Source: an uncultured Eubacteriales bacterium
Lineage (GTDB): Bacteria > Bacillota > Clostridia > Lachnospirales > CAG-274
Assembly: GCA_902497185.1 (NCBI GenBank)
Contig: CABVEG010000126.1
Span: forward strand, 1-5,727
Length of the DNA stretch: 5,727 nucleotides
Direction of reading: 5' to 3'
Made by a program: the position numbers and the translations under genes. The notes beneath the pieces are model-generated. The model worked only from the letters and a program-made list of their open reading frames with translations. It was not told the DNA's origin and did not search any database. Below, piece after piece: positions 1-5,727 of this stretch (positions are counted from its first letter, which is position 1; every line of letters begins with the position of its first letter).

Positions 1-651
1 GGTTCATCAAGCAGCAAGACTGTAACCACTACAGAGACAACTACCGAGACTGCAACAGAAGCTAAAGCAGAGGCAACTACAGAAAGCAATGCAAACGATC
101 AGGAAAGCAGTGACAGGTTTGTTGATATTTCTGACCACTGGGCAAGAGAAATTATTAATACGATTGCAGATACAAATATTGTAAGTGGTTATGAGGATAA
201 TACCTTTAAGCCTAATAACAGTATTACAAGAGCTGAATTTTTAACTATTCTCTATAACAGCGGACTTGCTGATACATCAGATGCTGATACCGACATATCA
301 TTTGCGGATGTTACGGGTAATGAGTGGTATTATAACTATATTAAATGGGGTGCTGAAAATAACCTTATTGTAGGTTATGAGGACAACACATTCAGAGGCA
401 ATAATGTTATTTCAAGACAGGAAATGGCAGTAATTATAAGTAAATTTATTGAGCTTACAGGAATTGAGCTTGATAGATCTGAATCTATTGAATTTGTCGA
501 TAATGATACTATTGCACATTGGGCTAAGGAATATGTTGATACAATTTCAGCCTACGGAATTGTAAAGGGTGATAACAATAATTGCTATCTTCCAAATAAG
601 GATCTGACACGTGCCGAAACGGCTGTGATCATAAATCAATTAATCGGATAA
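1..651 (+). CDS. SLH-domain cell-surface protein, C-terminal part (5' end outside window)
   Basis: The frame is open from the first base, so only the last 216 residues are seen and the catalytic or structural part of the protein is unknown. Residues 1-37 are a low-complexity Thr/Glu/Ala/Ser linker (for example TTTETTTETATEAKAEA), typical of the flexible spacer before an anchor. Three S-layer-homology domains follow at about residues 39-85, 100-150 and 164-215. Each starts with an F-x-D-type motif (RFVDISDHWA, SFADVTGNEWY, EFVDNDTIAHWA), has a G-Y/D turn (GYEDNTF twice, then KGDNNNCY) and carries the ITRAE-type signature (ITRAEF, ISRQEM, LTRAET). In the SLH family such triplets bind pyruvylated secondary cell-wall polymers on Gram-positive cells, so the protein is very likely surface-anchored. 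The second copy has SRQE instead of TRAE, a variation common in SLH repeats. The peptide gene follows 16 nt downstream and is probably co-transcribed. Confidence 0.93.
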   Translation, partial: GSSSSKTVTTTETTTETATEAKAEATTESNANDQESSDRFVDISDHWAREIINTIADTNIVSGYEDNTFKPNNSITRAEFLTILYNSGLADTSDADTDISFADVTGNEWYYNYIKWGAENNLIVGYEDNTFRGNNVISRQEMAVIISKFIELTGIELDRSESIEFVDNDTIAHWAKEYVDTISAYGIVKGDNNNCYLPNKDLTRAETAVIINQLIG

Positions 652-660
652 GGAAGGAGG
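651..660 (+). promoter_or_regulatory. Very strong ribosome binding site of the small peptide gene
   Basis: AGGAAGGAGG overlaps the last base of the SLH gene's stop codon and sits 7 nt before the ATG at 668. It is a nearly full-length match to the anti-Shine-Dalgarno sequence. It supports the 48-codon frame being a real and well-translated gene, and its overlap with the upstream stop suggests translational linkage to the SLH gene. Confidence 0.85.
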
Positions 661-667
661 AAAAATT

Positions 668-814
668 ATGAGTGATAAGGAAAAACTTGAAAATCCTGAG
701 CTTGAGCCTATTGAGGACGAGGAGCTTGAAGAAGTGATAGGGGGCGGTAATGGATTAAATCCGCCAAGAGTTGATATTCATCCTTATGATGATGATGTTA
801 AGAGCAGAATGTAA
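668..814 (+). CDS. Small acidic peptide with double-glycine leader (putative exported/RiPP-like precursor)
   Basis: This 48-residue frame is supported by the strong ribosome binding site 7 nt upstream and the terminator just downstream. Residues 1-26 are very acidic and end in EDEELEEVIGG. That resembles the conserved end of double-glycine leaders (E-L-x-x-V/I-x-G-G), in which a C39 peptidase domain of an ABC transporter cuts after the second Gly. A cut after G26 would leave a 22-residue core, starting GNGLNPPRV and containing DIHPYDDDVK. The core has no Cys, no Thr and one Ser (S46), so lanthionine, sactionine and azole chemistry is unlikely. It is rich in Pro and Asp with one Tyr and one His. 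There is no Sec signal peptide or membrane segment. Possible roles are bacteriocin, signalling peptide, precursor of an unrecognised RiPP class, or a secreted partner of the SLH protein. I do not recognise a named family. The leader motif is seen; export and processing are inferred. Confidence 0.72.
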   Translation: MSDKEKLENPELEPIEDEELEEVIGGGNGLNPPRVDIHPYDDDVKSRM

Positions 815-849
815 TTTTTGTAATTTCATCTTATAAAAATTAAGTTTAT

Positions 850-901
850 ATGCCGGAGTTATTAATAGACCTTATGTCTGTTTCTAACTTCGGTATTTTT
901 T
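850..901 (+). terminator. Rho-independent terminator after the SLH-peptide unit
   Basis: A 12-bp stem pairs 850-861 (ATGCCGGAGTTA) with 885-896 (TAACTTCGGTAT), including two G-U pairs, and is followed by a run of six T (896-901). A short inner stem, AGAC (867-870) with GTCT (876-879) around CTTAT, fills the loop. It lies 35 nt after the peptide stop and upstream of the next promoter, so it separates the two transcription units. Confidence 0.85.
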
Positions 902-925
902 ATGAAAAATGTTATTTATTGTATT

Positions 926-954
926 TTTGTCAACAAGTAACAATATTTGTCGAA
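926..954 (+). promoter_or_regulatory. Tandem Spo0A-box-like sites upstream of the promoter
   Basis: TTTGTCGAA at 946-954 matches the Spo0A box consensus (TGTCGAA core). TTTGTCAAC at 926-934 is a weaker copy in the same orientation. The two start 20 bp apart, about two helical turns, so both would face the same side of the DNA. Relative to the predicted transcription start near 1009 they centre at about -59 and -79, positions compatible with an activator. Spo0A is the master regulator of sporulation and stationary phase in Bacilli and Clostridia. The motif match is seen; binding by Spo0A is inference, and another response regulator could use the same direct repeat. Confidence 0.4.
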
Positions 955-973
955 GATATTTTTTAAATACTGG

Positions 974-1002
974 TTGATAACGTTTGAGTTTAGTGTTATA
1001 AT
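974..1002 (+). promoter_or_regulatory. Sigma-A type promoter of the beta-sandwich/RHS unit
   Basis: TTGATA (-35, 974-979) and a perfect TATAAT (-10, 997-1002) are separated by exactly 17 nt. The predicted transcription start is near 1009, giving a leader of about 90 nt before the ATG at 1101. The promoter lies after the terminator of the preceding unit and is the only strong one seen in the gap. Confidence 0.8.
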
Positions 1003-1023
1003 AAATATAGTTACAATATGACT

Positions 1024-1070
1024 GCTTAAATATATAATAGCAGACTGTTTATAAAAACTGTTATTTAAGC
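1024..1070 (+). other. Inverted repeat in the 5' leader of the beta-sandwich protein gene
   Basis: GCTTAAATA (1024-1032) is the exact reverse complement of TATTTAAGC (1062-1070), giving a 9-bp stem around a 29-nt loop. The loop contains a small GTTT/AAAC stem and a repeated ACTGTT. The stem ends 18 nt before the ribosome binding site and is not followed by a T run, so it is not a terminator. It does not match any riboswitch class I know. It may stabilise the mRNA or be a protein operator, or it may be chance in AT-rich DNA. Confidence 0.35.
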
Positions 1071-1088
1071 TGATTATACTTCAAAATG

Positions 1089-1094
1089 AGGAGG
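1089..1094 (+). promoter_or_regulatory. Ribosome binding site that fixes the start at 1101
   Basis: AGGAGG sits 6 nt before the ATG at 1101. An in-frame ATG at 1086 overlaps this ribosome binding site and has none of its own, so 1101 is the likely start. The resulting N-terminus (MKKGLVSSIVV) is a normal signal peptide. Confidence 0.85.
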
Positions 1095-1100
1095 AACATT

Positions 1101-2912
1101 ATGAAAAAAGGATTAGTTAGCAGCATTGTAGTTTTAATTTGTGTATTTATTATGGGGATTTGTGCAAATGCCGATACGGTAAATGAACGTAGCTGGTATT
1201 TTAAAGATGCTGAATTTGAAGCACTTAGCGGACATAATGAAAATGAACCAATAACCATAAATGGATTGACTATAGGCAAAGGTTGTCAGAATAATGAATA
1301 TAAGGGACATGTTAAAGTCTTTTTTTTTGAAAGATCAATATATACAATGGCTAATGGCAATAGAGATGAAGGATATATAAAGTTTTCCGTAAGCGGTGAT
1401 ACGGATATTCATATTTTGGGTGTATCAAAATCCCGTACTGAGAACAGAGTTCTTAGTATTTATTCAACATCAAATAAAGTTACAGGCAGCTTGACAATAA
1501 CACCGAATACAGAAGATTACATATATAAATACAGGGGCAGTGCAAGTGATATATATTTATACACGGCAGGTGGTGGAGTGAGAATATATGGAATTACAGC
1601 AAAAAACTACAATTCATCTGAGAGTGAGTATCCACCTTTAGGAGAAGAAGAAAAGAATGTATGGGATATTAAAGATTATTCTTCTTATGCAGGAGAAATA
1701 ACACAGGATATAAATTTGAATGGAATGAATATAAAGGCTACTACAAGTTATCCCGTAAAACTTGAAGGAATGTACAGTAGTCATGAGCCTTATGGATATG
1801 AGAAAGACTGGTATGTAAATCTTATGGGAGTTTCAAAAAATGAAAGCAGACAAATGAGTTTTCCTGTAAATAAAAATTCAGATGTATACATAACAGCAAG
1901 GGCAGCTGATGGAGAATCAACAAGAAAGTTGGTTATTTGGAATAGGTATTATGGTACGCCTAATACAAATCTTGGTGGAGATATATTAAATATAGGAACA
2001 AATATAGAAACCTATAAAATCAGTTACTATGGAGACGGAGAGGTATTTAATATATGTTCACAGGATTCGGGAATAAAGATATATAAAATTTCTGTAGTCC
2101 CAAGAGTAAATAAGGTTATTAATTATAAAAAGTGGGACATAAGCGCTAACAACAGCTTTTCAACAGGAAGTTATACAAACAGCACAATTGATGGATTAAA
2201 TATAATAAATGCTACTGTAGAAAACAGTGCAGCTACAGGTAATCAAAAGGCAATTCATATAAAGAGCAAACCTTATAACGATGCCGAAGGAGGAATGTTG
2301 AAATTTGATTTGTCTGATAGTTCAAGACCGAGAGGAACTGCCGTCAAGAGAACGATAAACATAAAGGCAAAATCAGCTTATGATGAAGAAATGAAGCTTA
2401 TACTTATAAATTCTGATGATTATATTATTGGTGCGACAAATCTCACTACTGATATTAAGGAATATAAGTTTGATTATACAGGTACATATGACAGTATATA
2501 TGTGTACAGTTACTATCCTAATAATAGAAAAAGTGCAGGTGCATATATTTACAGCATTGATAATGGAATTAAGATTGCAGAATGCCCCGAAGACTATTCA
2601 AGAACTGTATCAGTAACTAAGGGACAAAAATATCAGTATTATTTTACGGCAGGCAATATTGATGCAGATGCTTTTACTTATAAAATAAGTTATAACAAGG
2701 ATGCATTAATTCCAAAGTACATAGGCTATGGTGATGGTAATGATAATTATAGCACAGACGGTATAAATATAATTAAGAAAGAAAACGGTGAGATAATATA
2801 CACCATTGAAAATAAAAACAGCAATTGGAGTGGAGTAACGGTTTCAGTAATATTTGAGGCAAAATCAGGAGGCAATACAACTATTGGATTTATAGCTGAA
2901 CCTATCATATAA
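1101..2912 (+). CDS. Secreted protein with three pectate-lyase-associated beta-sandwich modules and a cohesin-like C-terminal domain
   Basis: This is a 603-residue protein, complete. Residues 1-24 form a Sec signal peptide (KK, then a hydrophobic core, then ANA before D25). Three diverged modules follow at about 32-168, 188-335 and 345-493. Each opens with an aromatic start (SWYF, VWDI, KWDI), has an N/D-G-L/M-x-I strand near its beginning, and ends with a G-V/I-x-I-Y-x-I or G-I-K-I strand. They resemble the beta-sandwich domains attached to clostridial and Paenibacillus pectate lyases, which suggests carbohydrate binding. Residues 496-603 form an all-beta domain (KISYNKDAL, then SGVTVSVIFEAKSGG and TIGF) resembling cohesin-like or Ig-like domains of clostridial secreted proteins. 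No catalytic domain and no SLH, dockerin, sortase or membrane anchor is seen, so it is either released or held by a partner. It is the first gene of a unit with the RHS gene 12 nt downstream. Glycan or surface binding is inferred from fold-level resemblance, and I recognise no gene name. Confidence 0.85.
   Translation: MKKGLVSSIVVLICVFIMGICANADTVNERSWYFKDAEFEALSGHNENEPITINGLTIGKGCQNNEYKGHVKVFFFERSIYTMANGNRDEGYIKFSVSGDTDIHILGVSKSRTENRVLSIYSTSNKVTGSLTITPNTEDYIYKYRGSASDIYLYTAGGGVRIYGITAKNYNSSESEYPPLGEEEKNVWDIKDYSSYAGEITQDINLNGMNIKATTSYPVKLEGMYSSHEPYGYEKDWYVNLMGVSKNESRQMSFPVNKNSDVYITARAADGESTRKLVIWNRYYGTPNTNLGGDILNIGTNIETYKISYYGDGEVFNICSQDSGIKIYKISVVPRVNKVINYKKWDISANNSFSTGSYTNSTIDGLNIINATVENSAATGNQKAIHIKSKPYNDAEGGMLKFDLSDSSRPRGTAVKRTINIKAKSAYDEEMKLILINSDDYIIGATNLTTDIKEYKFDYTGTYDSIYVYSYYPNNRKSAGAYIYSIDNGIKIAECPEDYSRTVSVTKGQKYQYYFTAGNIDADAFTYKISYNKDALIPKYIGYGDGNDNYSTDGINIIKKENGEIIYTIENKNSNWSGVTVSVIFEAKSGGNTTIGFIAEPII
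1194..2579 (+). repeat. Protein-level triplicate of a beta-sandwich module
   Basis: Three copies of a 137-149-residue module lie end to end within the secreted protein, joined by short linkers (the first is acidic, containing GEEEKN). They share the W-[DY]-[IF] opening, a middle strand of the form F-S/P-V-x-x-x-x-D-[IV] (FSVSGDTDIHI, FPVNKNSDVYI) and the closing G-[VI]-[RK]-I strand. Copies 1 and 2 are the closest by eye, and copy 3 is more diverged. No long nucleotide identity is visible, so the duplication is old. Confidence 0.65.
1320..1328 (+). repeat. Run of nine T inside the coding region
   Basis: Nine consecutive T encode Phe-Phe-Phe (residues 74-76) in the first beta-sandwich module. 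Runs of this length are prone to slippage. Gain or loss of one base would truncate the protein early and could have a polar effect on the RHS gene. The frame is intact here. Confidence 0.6.
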
Positions 2913-2924
2913 GGGGGAATACAA

Positions 2925-5727
2925 ATGAGGAGAATTAAAGGCATATTATCTAAAGTATTGTTTATTGTAATCTTTTTAGAATGTCTTGGCAGCAGCAATA
3001 CTTTAGCATTGGCAGGAGAACTTGACAACATCAGTGTTTTTGAAATGGAAGTAAACAAAGCTGATGAAAACATAAGTTCAGGCGCCGTATTTATTGAGTC
3101 TGCTGTAATTGAAAATGAAAGCAATACTATAGATGAATATGTTGAAAATATTTTGATGGCACATACATATTACAGTGAACTTACTGAAAGTGAAAAGATT
3201 ACCATAAGGCAAAACTTAGGTCTAAGAGAAGACACAATGACGGCATTGTGTGATAGTGGCTACACTATAGAGGAGTCACGCAAAAAGGCTGTAATTATGC
3301 AGCAGTTAAGATTATCTGTTAAAGATATGCTTGCTATGATTGAAGCCTATGGAAGTGAGAAAAAAGCAAGCAGTGAGGCATTGAAATACAGAAGAAGTCA
3401 GTATGACTATATTGATTTTTATGATGATGCAACTGAATCAGATATGGAATTCCTTATGGTGAAAGGGTATGAATTTGAAGCAGCTGTTAATATATGTGCA
3501 GTTAAAAAATGTCTTTCACCTGCTGATGAAATTGAATCAGGCTCAGCCCTTACAGTAATGGATATGACAGCATCAGATTCAGCCGTAGCGGTAAGTGGTG
3601 CTGATTTAAACAGCATAGCTAAAAAGTATTGTATCAATCCGATAGTACTTAAGGAAATGCTTGATAAAGCCGGTATTAAGGCTAATGAATTTGAAACTGT
3701 TTTTGAAGAATATAAGTTAAAGCACAAAATGCTTCCAATTCCAAGCATTATGGCTGTAAGCAGCAGTACTGATGAGGACAGTGTGTTTTCAAGATTTATG
3801 TATGACCCGAAAATGAATTCTGCACCTTTTACGAAGGATAAAAATGTTTTGGACAGTATTTCAATATGTTCGGGTGCATTAACATATACTGATAAAGTAA
3901 CAACAATACCGGGAATAAACGGAATGGATTTTGATTTAAATCTTATTTATAATTCGGATGACAGAATATCAGAAAATGACAAAAACGGTACAATGGTATG
4001 GCATTTTAACATACCAAGAGTTGAACGTAATTTTGCAGGAGAAGGTCTGTATTTACAGATGCCTGATGGCAACAGATATGCCATAGCATATGAGAGTTAC
4101 AATGTAGGAGGAGGAAGATACCGCTTTGTAACAAGCTATTATGATGATATGGTGCTTGAAAATGATGAAAATGAAACTATTCCAAACTCAAAGATTATAT
4201 TAAGGTGTAAAGACGGAAGGCTGATATATTTTGATAAAGGGTTTAGAGCTATAAGAATGGAGGACAGGTTTGGAAACTACATAAACATTAATCAGGGCAG
4301 TGTAAGCGGAATCCTTACAATGGAAAGCAGCTCAGGCATCAAAGTAACATCCACCTACAATAATAATATATTACCATCAATAATGACGGTAAAGGTATCA
4401 GATGCACAGAATAATGTTGTAAAAACAATTACATACAATCTTAGCTCTTTTCATCCGTCTACTAATGTTAATAATAGAGAGGCATGGTTTATAACAAGTA
4501 AAACCGATGAAATGGGAAAGAAAACGAGCTTTAGTTATAACATTAGTCAAAATTATGTAATAGGCAGTACAAAGTATCATTCCGTTAACCTGACTGAAGT
4601 AAATTTTCCAAATGGGCTAAAAGCAAAGTACACATATTGTAAGGGCGAATATGTTGACTGGAGAAACAGGGAAAACAACGGTCTTTTTAAGGTAAGAACT
4701 TATGACAGAATAAGTGAAGTGGAATATTATGAAGGTAATAAATACCTGTATGGTGCAGTATATTCATATTCAGACCATAATTGTATGTGTTATATAGATC
4801 AGGAAGATGAAGATGATGTTTATAATAAAAATTATGATTACTATGTAATTAAAAATGAAAATGGCAGATGTACAAAGTATTACTTTAATTACAGAAACCA
4901 GAATACCAATGAAATAATAGGTCACTTCAACGAAAAAGGAAACTGGGTAACGGAGCAGACCACAGCTTATTATTACGGAGAAAGGAAAAAAATATTTGAT
5001 GACTATTATGCTGCTTCAGATGTGCCTCTTTGGGTAACTGTTATAAAAAACAAAAGTATTTATAACAGCTATTATGACTATGATTCAAAGAAAAATTTAA
5101 CAGGCTATTGGGGACCAAAAACAACAGCAGGCAAGTATACTCTCAGAGATAGAGATGAATTGCACAAGGCAAGCTATACATATGGTTCATATGCCCAGCT
5201 TTTAACAAAAAGCTATAAGCAGTCTGAAAATGTAACCGTTACGGAAAGGAACTCTCTTACAAGTGACAGCAAAAATATAGCCTCAACAATAGTATATACT
5301 ACAAGTATGAGCAGTCCTTTATCAAAGACTACTTACTCCTATGACAGCAAAGGAAACGTAATAAACACGGGAAACTACAAAAACAGCACAACACCTGTCT
5401 ATACCTACAATACTTATGACAGTAGGGGATTGTATATAACACAGGTTAAAAAGAACAATATAACAAACAAAATGGAGTATGACTCAATGGGTCATATAAC
5501 AAAGGCAACAGACGGAAACGGCAATTCTGTTACTTATACCTATGATCTTTACGGTAATCAGACAGGCTCAAACGACGGCAAGTATACAACAAGAACAGTA
5601 TACAACTATTCCAACAATGATGTGACCTGTTATGATGAAAATAACAAGGGAAAGCTTTATGATTACAACGGCATAGGTCAGCTTGTGTCAGTTAAGGATG
5701 TTACAACAAACAAGGTACTTGCAGAAT
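2925..5727 (+). CDS. Secreted RHS/YD-repeat protein, N-terminal 934 residues (3' end outside window)
   Basis: The ATG at 2925 follows AAGGGGG (2911-2917) by 7 nt, and the frame is open to the window end. Residues 1-30 form a Sec signal peptide (MRRIKG, hydrophobic core, then ALA before GE); there is no lipobox. Residues about 31-280 are mostly helical with repeated L-x-x-x-G-Y units (105-135 and 174-203) and a segment IAKKYCINPIVLKEMLDKAG near 230. Residues about 290-345 match the block that precedes RHS repeats in many clostridial proteins: YDPKMNSAPF, then SGALTYTDKVTTIPGINGMD and FDLNLIYNS, comparable to the DUF6531-type region. RHS-like beta strands follow (DGRLIYFDKGF, MEDRFGNYI). Clearer YD repeats run from about 713 on (YYDYDSKKNLTGY, SYDSKGNVI, EYDSMGHITKATDGNGN, YTYDLYGNQ). 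In this family YD repeats build a hollow shell, often enclosing a C-terminal toxin or ending in a variable tip. That end is not visible, so toxin or wall-associated adhesin cannot be decided. It is probably co-expressed with the preceding beta-sandwich protein. Confidence 0.9.
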   Translation, partial: MRRIKGILSKVLFIVIFLECLGSSNTLALAGELDNISVFEMEVNKADENISSGAVFIESAVIENESNTIDEYVENILMAHTYYSELTESEKITIRQNLGLREDTMTALCDSGYTIEESRKKAVIMQQLRLSVKDMLAMIEAYGSEKKASSEALKYRRSQYDYIDFYDDATESDMEFLMVKGYEFEAAVNICAVKKCLSPADEIESGSALTVMDMTASDSAVAVSGADLNSIAKKYCINPIVLKEMLDKAGIKANEFETVFEEYKLKHKMLPIPSIMAVSSSTDEDSVFSRFMYDPKMNSAPFTKDKNVLDSISICSGALTYTDKVTTIPGINGMDFDLNLIYNSDDRISENDKNGTMVWHFNIPRVERNFAGEGLYLQMPDGNRYAIAYESYNVGGGRYRFVTSYYDDMVLENDENETIPNSKIILRCKDGRLIYFDKGFRAIRMEDRFGNYININQGSVSGILTMESSSGIKVTSTYNNNILPSIMTVKVSDAQNNVVKTITYNLSSFHPSTNVNNREAWFITSKTDEMGKKTSFSYNISQNYVIGSTKYHSVNLTEVNFPNGLKAKYTYCKGEYVDWRNRENNGLFKVRTYDRISEVEYYEGNKYLYGAVYSYSDHNCMCYIDQEDEDDVYNKNYDYYVIKNENGRCTKYYFNYRNQNTNEIIGHFNEKGNWVTEQTTAYYYGERKKIFDDYYAASDVPLWVTVIKNKSIYNSYYDYDSKKNLTGYWGPKTTAGKYTLRDRDELHKASYTYGSYAQLLTKSYKQSENVTVTERNSLTSDSKNIASTIVYTTSMSSPLSKTTYSYDSKGNVINTGNYKNSTTPVYTYNTYDSRGLYITQVKKNNITNKMEYDSMGHITKATDGNGNSVTYTYDLYGNQTGSNDGKYTTRTVYNYSNNDVTCYDENNKGKLYDYNGIGQLVSVKDVTTNKVLAE
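5340..5727 (+). repeat. YD/RHS repeat array (continues past window)
   Basis: From residue 806 to the end there are several Y-x-Y-D-x-x-G-[NH] units spaced about 20-25 residues apart (SYDSKGNVI, TYDSRGLYI, EYDSMGHIT, YTYDLYGNQ, LYDYNGIGQLVSV). They fit the RHS/YD repeat consensus of Gram-positive wall-associated proteins. Weaker units begin near 5061. The copies differ enough at DNA level that they are not recent tandem duplications. Confidence 0.82.

Noticed and set aside
850..896. Hairpin considered as an attachment site, IS end or small RNA
   Set aside because: A stem followed at once by a T run, just after a stop codon and before a new promoter, is explained by a terminator. No transposase, target duplication or CRISPR repeat was seen in the window.
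1086..1100. An in-frame upstream ATG that would lengthen the beta-sandwich protein by five residues
   Set aside because: It overlaps the AGGAGG ribosome binding site that serves the ATG at 1101 and has no such site of its own. The longer N-terminus (MRRNI) adds nothing to the signal peptide.
1061..1279. Minus-strand open frame of 72 codons
   Set aside because: It lies opposite the promoter leader and the start of a well-supported + strand gene and has no convincing ribosome binding site. Its hydrophobic look is the antisense of the signal peptide region.
2416..2616. Overlapping + strand open frame of 66 codons
   Set aside because: It lies wholly inside the beta-sandwich gene in another frame, and its composition (Ile/Leu-rich) reflects AT-rich shadow coding.
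2925..2990. Possible lipoprotein signal in the RHS protein (Cys at residue 20)
   Set aside because: The residues before the Cys (FLE) do not fit a lipobox, and a normal signal peptidase site (ALA before GE) follows ten residues later.
2747..3124. Minus-strand open frame of 125 codons across the junction of the two secreted-protein genes
   Set aside because: It is antisense to two good signals: the stop of one gene and the ribosome binding site and signal peptide of the next. No domain is recognisable.
3419..3748. Minus-strand open frame of 109 codons
   Set aside because: It is antisense to the helical N-terminal part of the RHS protein, with no ribosome binding site or domain.
4398..4580. 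Minus-strand open frame of 60 codons
   Set aside because: It is antisense within the RHS protein gene, with no support of its own.

Overview
The window is low-GC DNA (about one third G+C by eye). Its strong AGGAGG-type ribosome binding sites, S-layer-homology domains and secreted RHS-repeat protein point to a Gram-positive member of the Clostridia, probably an anaerobe of the gut or of plant-polymer habitats. I cannot place the genus. All recognisable genes are on the + strand and fall into two transcription units separated by a terminator and a new promoter.

Unit 1 (1-901): the 3' end of a gene for a cell-surface protein (1-651) with a Thr/Glu-rich linker and three SLH cell-wall anchoring domains. 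A 48-residue peptide gene (668-814) follows after 16 nt and has a very strong ribosome binding site. The peptide has a strongly acidic leader ending in a double-glycine motif (EELEEVIGG) and a short Pro/Asp-rich core. It looks like the precursor of a peptide exported and trimmed by a C39-type ABC transporter, i.e. a RiPP, bacteriocin or signalling peptide. No modifying or export gene is visible here. A hairpin plus U-tract terminator (850-901) closes the unit.

Control region (815-1100): the terminator, two TTTGTC(G/A)A-type sites 20 bp apart that resemble Spo0A boxes, a near-consensus sigma-A promoter (TTGATA-17-TATAAT), and a roughly 90-nt leader containing a 9-bp inverted repeat.

Unit 2 (1101 to the window end): a secreted 603-residue protein of three tandem lectin-like beta-sandwich modules, of the kind attached to pectate lyases, plus a cohesin-like C-terminal domain. 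Only 12 nt later comes a large secreted RHS/YD-repeat protein, which stays open for 934 codons to the window end. It has a signal peptide, a helical-repeat N-terminal region, a pre-RHS domain and then YD repeats. The tight spacing suggests the two are co-expressed and act together outside the cell, the first perhaps binding glycan or helping surface attachment and the second forming an RHS shell. The RHS C-terminal end, where a toxin or variable tip would lie, is outside the window.

The least explained item is the double-glycine peptide encoded directly behind an S-layer protein gene and next to an RHS locus.
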